Below, in pieces: positions 9,301-9,476 of a stretch of 9,476 bases of DNA; position 1 is the stretch's first letter; each line of letters begins with the position of its first letter. Source of the DNA: Planctomicrobium sp. Its GTDB lineage: Bacteria > Planctomycetota > Planctomycetia > Planctomycetales > Planctomycetaceae. The DNA lies in contig JAJDEL010000334.1 of assembly GCA_029259835.1 (NCBI GenBank), forward strand, positions 1 through 9,476, written 5' to 3'. Under the pieces are notes generated by a model. It saw only the letters and a list, made by a program, of their open reading frames with translations. It searched no databases and was not told where the DNA came from. The translations under genes were made by a program, and so were the position numbers.

Positions 9301-9476
9301 GACACGTTCTTTCGGTCGGTAGAGTGCCTTCGGGAAATCGACCGGATCAACCACGACGAGGGATTTCCCTTGTGCGTCTTCCGCTTCGAGTTGCACGTGT
9401 TCTTCCGGCGAACCTTCGACGGCAAGATGCCCGCTGACGATGGGTGAATCAGGGAATTTCAGCCGAACCGGAACGA
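3325..9476 (-). CDS. Giant multi-membrane-spanning envelope protein, tandem-duplicated (5' end outside window)
   Basis: One uninterrupted leftward frame of about 2049 codons runs to the right edge; the GTG at 9396 is internal and no true start is visible. Residues below count from 9396. Order: beta-rich segment 1-225; helices about 227-246 and 258-280; a polar, probably disordered stretch 290-548; a small beta domain 549-593; helices about 596-615, 620-642 and 645-665; a cysteine cluster 667-675; a signal-peptide-like helix 683-705; a long beta-rich region 706-1640; a coiled linker with a DUF1559-like motif 1640-1725; a Gly/Gln-rich stretch; a second small beta domain 1901-1940; helices about 1942-1960, 1976-1995 and 1996-2015. 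The simplest topology puts both large beta regions outside the cytoplasmic membrane and the cysteine cluster and C-terminus inside. No catalytic motif was recognised. The function is unknown; a structural or adhesive envelope role is a guess. It converges on the zinc-ribbon gene. Confidence 0.85.
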   Translation of the reverse strand, partial: VPVRLKFPDSPIVSGHLAVEGSPEEHVQLEAEDAQGKSLVVVDPVDFPKALYRPKERVVAGYRYIHPGWRLSVSTTEFDRSAVPTVIGHSANLTSVISKTGEFQHQANVVFTAIGAQSLLVKLPNEATLWSTLIDNSPVEIRKSTAGIQVPLAGLGQGQHTLQLAYSTLAPAMDSMGEFQTAPPSLSVINGQGIQQPVEMLTQDWELYLPEETLLIASNGLFEPVGRLFESNIFSELVDLFKLPSQRRAFSRGLSVLFAVAVLFVIWWIVRMRGAYSLTMSGNSIGMILLVFGFFSVFLLWVMLPGVQQARESARRSGSNMASTAEPTSSPSARYMDDNVQFHDADMAMDFEAPQEDFAEMSQDIISSESIVGSAPQPQVPGSAGGEQSGATIPLFSSTNTLNIKDRKNWPKGTIAGLSQNDPFSENLTAENKPPQVPQLNTNQSGNPFPGAQDRRIRGEQSGLAKASSLEADFRRGAIPPFGSSDPTSGGFVPNAQPQSEAAGQIVNNKRLLERLDEESARIRLTEKEGRGRRGQQGGLGESQMEMPSPERISGFWGTQSEGVSNGRRSRFGRMSTGGLLSMTFDLQIPEGTRSQSFHYQGNGLNSEEINLRVRFANRTTGLILVWSIALGIALLGWWLRAANIGMKIFWVGLTILLPISIAWVVPALLQMLLEGVLFGGVASLALWSLRWCSTCCKCCCGWISKKTCPASLLLIIGSMALLSCSTLSAAEKPVAKPKAKVAPPVVVKRDPFVVVPYESLAEIDAADRVWVPHNIYRQLWEASHPEDIPAVDGPITATISEANYVATLNQVGKEQHVAIQARWVVSVMTDKQVGVVLPITGSAISNALVNGETATTQPGATNQTKVILKGRGFHIVDALLTLRANVNGEVGEFSVQRLPVASGVFTFELPKSENELRVRVNGIEKIYRKVIEGEKTFIAIPVDRGGKMTLAWYPQAQQGGQNQIVQVETAIAANIDDTGLSLSHAFQARVRQGGLHDLSYSVPENLSVREIAGNDVGGWEVKDVENGKELKVFFRREVTDQTEFHVNLFRPIEIGSDAATLAIPTIAPKDVSRETVQLAVYAAAHLRLRVTSTAGLSQINLSGYKPVVSPQGPKQKPLYAYRSSSRPLELNVSVQRREALAKMEVEHGVHVARRKQLIATRIVWQLTGSPRRRVDVEIPEGYLPIGVVCAEAADWYVHKGENGQVLTIEFSTPRLGRIEAGLEGHIAKQPGDTNVEINLPRPVEANGQSATLGIWLDAAYQASVSETGDWKSLRPDQVSSNYRKLDKRPVQFAFRSDEDTPENVVLNVQTATPKLTGDAVTLIAVSDATIDYGLTLRWNISQAATDQFVFTLPAWLSNIDITGPTVRQIQSEDAGNNRKRWTVSLVDPVREQYLLSIAATIPAPTDQTIQTPHVEFETRSENGEYSSLQVQQQYAILVNLSPNQLVPVDLEQFESVSVDRLPLVVNQELVQQAMEMTRVRAEKRPSWSIQRMEKLAVAKAVVLSAHLETVLETDGSWRTLATYGIRNRGRQFLALRLPAESRILSVFVRGKAARTVVSQINEHTTHLIALPQTSAVDLSFDVKLLLAGRFDCSLAEEFSLRGTQLSLPSPEILTQNESEEFGLPVTQTLWTVHLPEEVDAKIVSGVAATNLTPHSENSWLAVEQQTLKRLQTDLSEMTRIVADKSASMSRRSQAKNNLKQLGKSLSFHNDNYAANTVSGGKEIELRELLIEDNKILQRQAEKAAEEVIPEVTLSDDAVPQQGRAYIELSNGGIIRGNSGNGIPGVDVNSHGNALNFNFIQTAPTDLAKKSEAKAKGKSAATRSKLKSQIAGQGLVNNFDTSTTESGSFANGVELNIDGIAHQNAWQMQRENFGQQLQQTRQSGRMLGGGGQQGGMAGNQAPRDEELYLDDAIVDEMRVIASAKPWTSAGGLSIAMDLPKNATTLSFSKVGGNPQLTLSIQPARSNQLLWGIGWCIVSLMIGLRVLRSFRSVDSTRSFIKLLAKVAIVVGLVGFFFFSGDIVGLFFWIFCLGGFVFALLARPDEVAAAT
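3349..5205 (-). repeat. Protein-level repeat copy B within the giant protein
   Basis: This is the C-terminal counterpart of copy A, residues about 1398-2016 counted from 9396. It has the same segment order: a beta region with RQFLALRLP; LWTVHLPEE; a coiled linker with SRRSQAKNNLKQLG; a Gly/Gln-rich stretch with GGGGQQGG; a 'SAGGLSIAMDLPKN' domain; and three C-terminal helices. The copies are too diverged to match at the DNA level, so this is an old duplication if real. Confidence 0.5.
7282..7398 (-). other. Fusion joint: cysteine cluster plus internal signal-peptide-like segment
   Basis: Residues 667-675 of the giant protein, counted from 9396, read CSTCCKCCC: six cysteines in nine residues after a transmembrane helix. 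A Lys-Lys pair and a hydrophobic core (SLLLIIGSMALLSC) follow, ending LSAA-EKP, with Ser and Ala at the -3 and -1 positions of a possible signal peptidase I site. LLSC also resembles a lipobox, imperfectly. After it comes a Pro/Lys/Val linker (KPVAKPKAKVAPP) of the kind that follows secretion signals. The sequence shows the pattern; cleavage is inference. Confidence 0.55.
7393..9476 (-). repeat. Protein-level repeat copy A within the giant protein
   Basis: From the window edge to the cysteine cluster, the encoded protein shows the same order of segments as the C-terminal part of the same protein. A beta region carries 'QSLLVKLPNEATL' (compare 'RQFLALRLPAESRIL' in copy B). 'DWELYLPEE' follows (compare 'LWTVHLPEE'), then a linker with ARESARRS, a stretch with GRRGQQGG, a 'STGGLLSMTFDLQIPEG' domain and three helices. 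Copy A has two extra helices between the LPEE segment and the ARRS piece. The alignment is by eye, and identity is low except in the last domain. Confidence 0.5.

Noticed and set aside
9394..9396. GTG as the start codon of the giant gene
   Set aside because: The frame stays open to the window edge with sequence of the same character. There is no signal peptide after this GTG, although the protein must be exported.

Overview
The window looks like chromosomal DNA of a planctomycete (phylum Planctomycetota). GC is moderate, about half. The case rests on a very large multi-membrane-spanning protein carrying stretches that resemble the DUF1559 pilin-like signature abundant in that phylum, and on the style of its neighbours. 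This is an inference from sequence style, not a database match. There are no rRNA or tRNA genes, CRISPR arrays, insertion sequences or phage genes.

The left third reads rightward. It starts with the 3' end of an MFS-type permease gene (2-604), closed by a strong intrinsic terminator (628-670). Next come a complete M20-family (peptidase T-like) metallopeptidase (720-1913), a complete dihydropteroate synthase, folP (1962-2822), and a small two-helix membrane protein with a C-terminal zinc ribbon (2893-3282). The peptidase stop codon lies inside a nearly perfect 29-bp palindrome (1910-1938) that separates it from folP. Apart from folP in folate synthesis, the genes do not form an obvious pathway.

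The right two thirds (3325-9476) is one uninterrupted leftward reading frame of at least 2049 codons. It converges on the small membrane-protein gene and runs off the right edge, so its true start is not in the window. The product is a giant envelope protein of unknown function: large beta-rich regions predicted to lie outside the cytoplasmic membrane, joined by clusters of transmembrane helices.

The main discovery is that this protein appears to be two tandem, diverged copies of one architecture fused head to tail. Each copy has a beta-rich region, a 'W-x-LPEE' segment, a linker with a DUF1559-like piece, a Gly/Gln-rich low-complexity stretch, a 'GGLS...DLP' juxtamembrane domain and three C-terminal helices. 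The fusion joint holds six cysteines in nine residues, directly followed by a segment that looks like an internal signal peptide. These alignments were made by eye.
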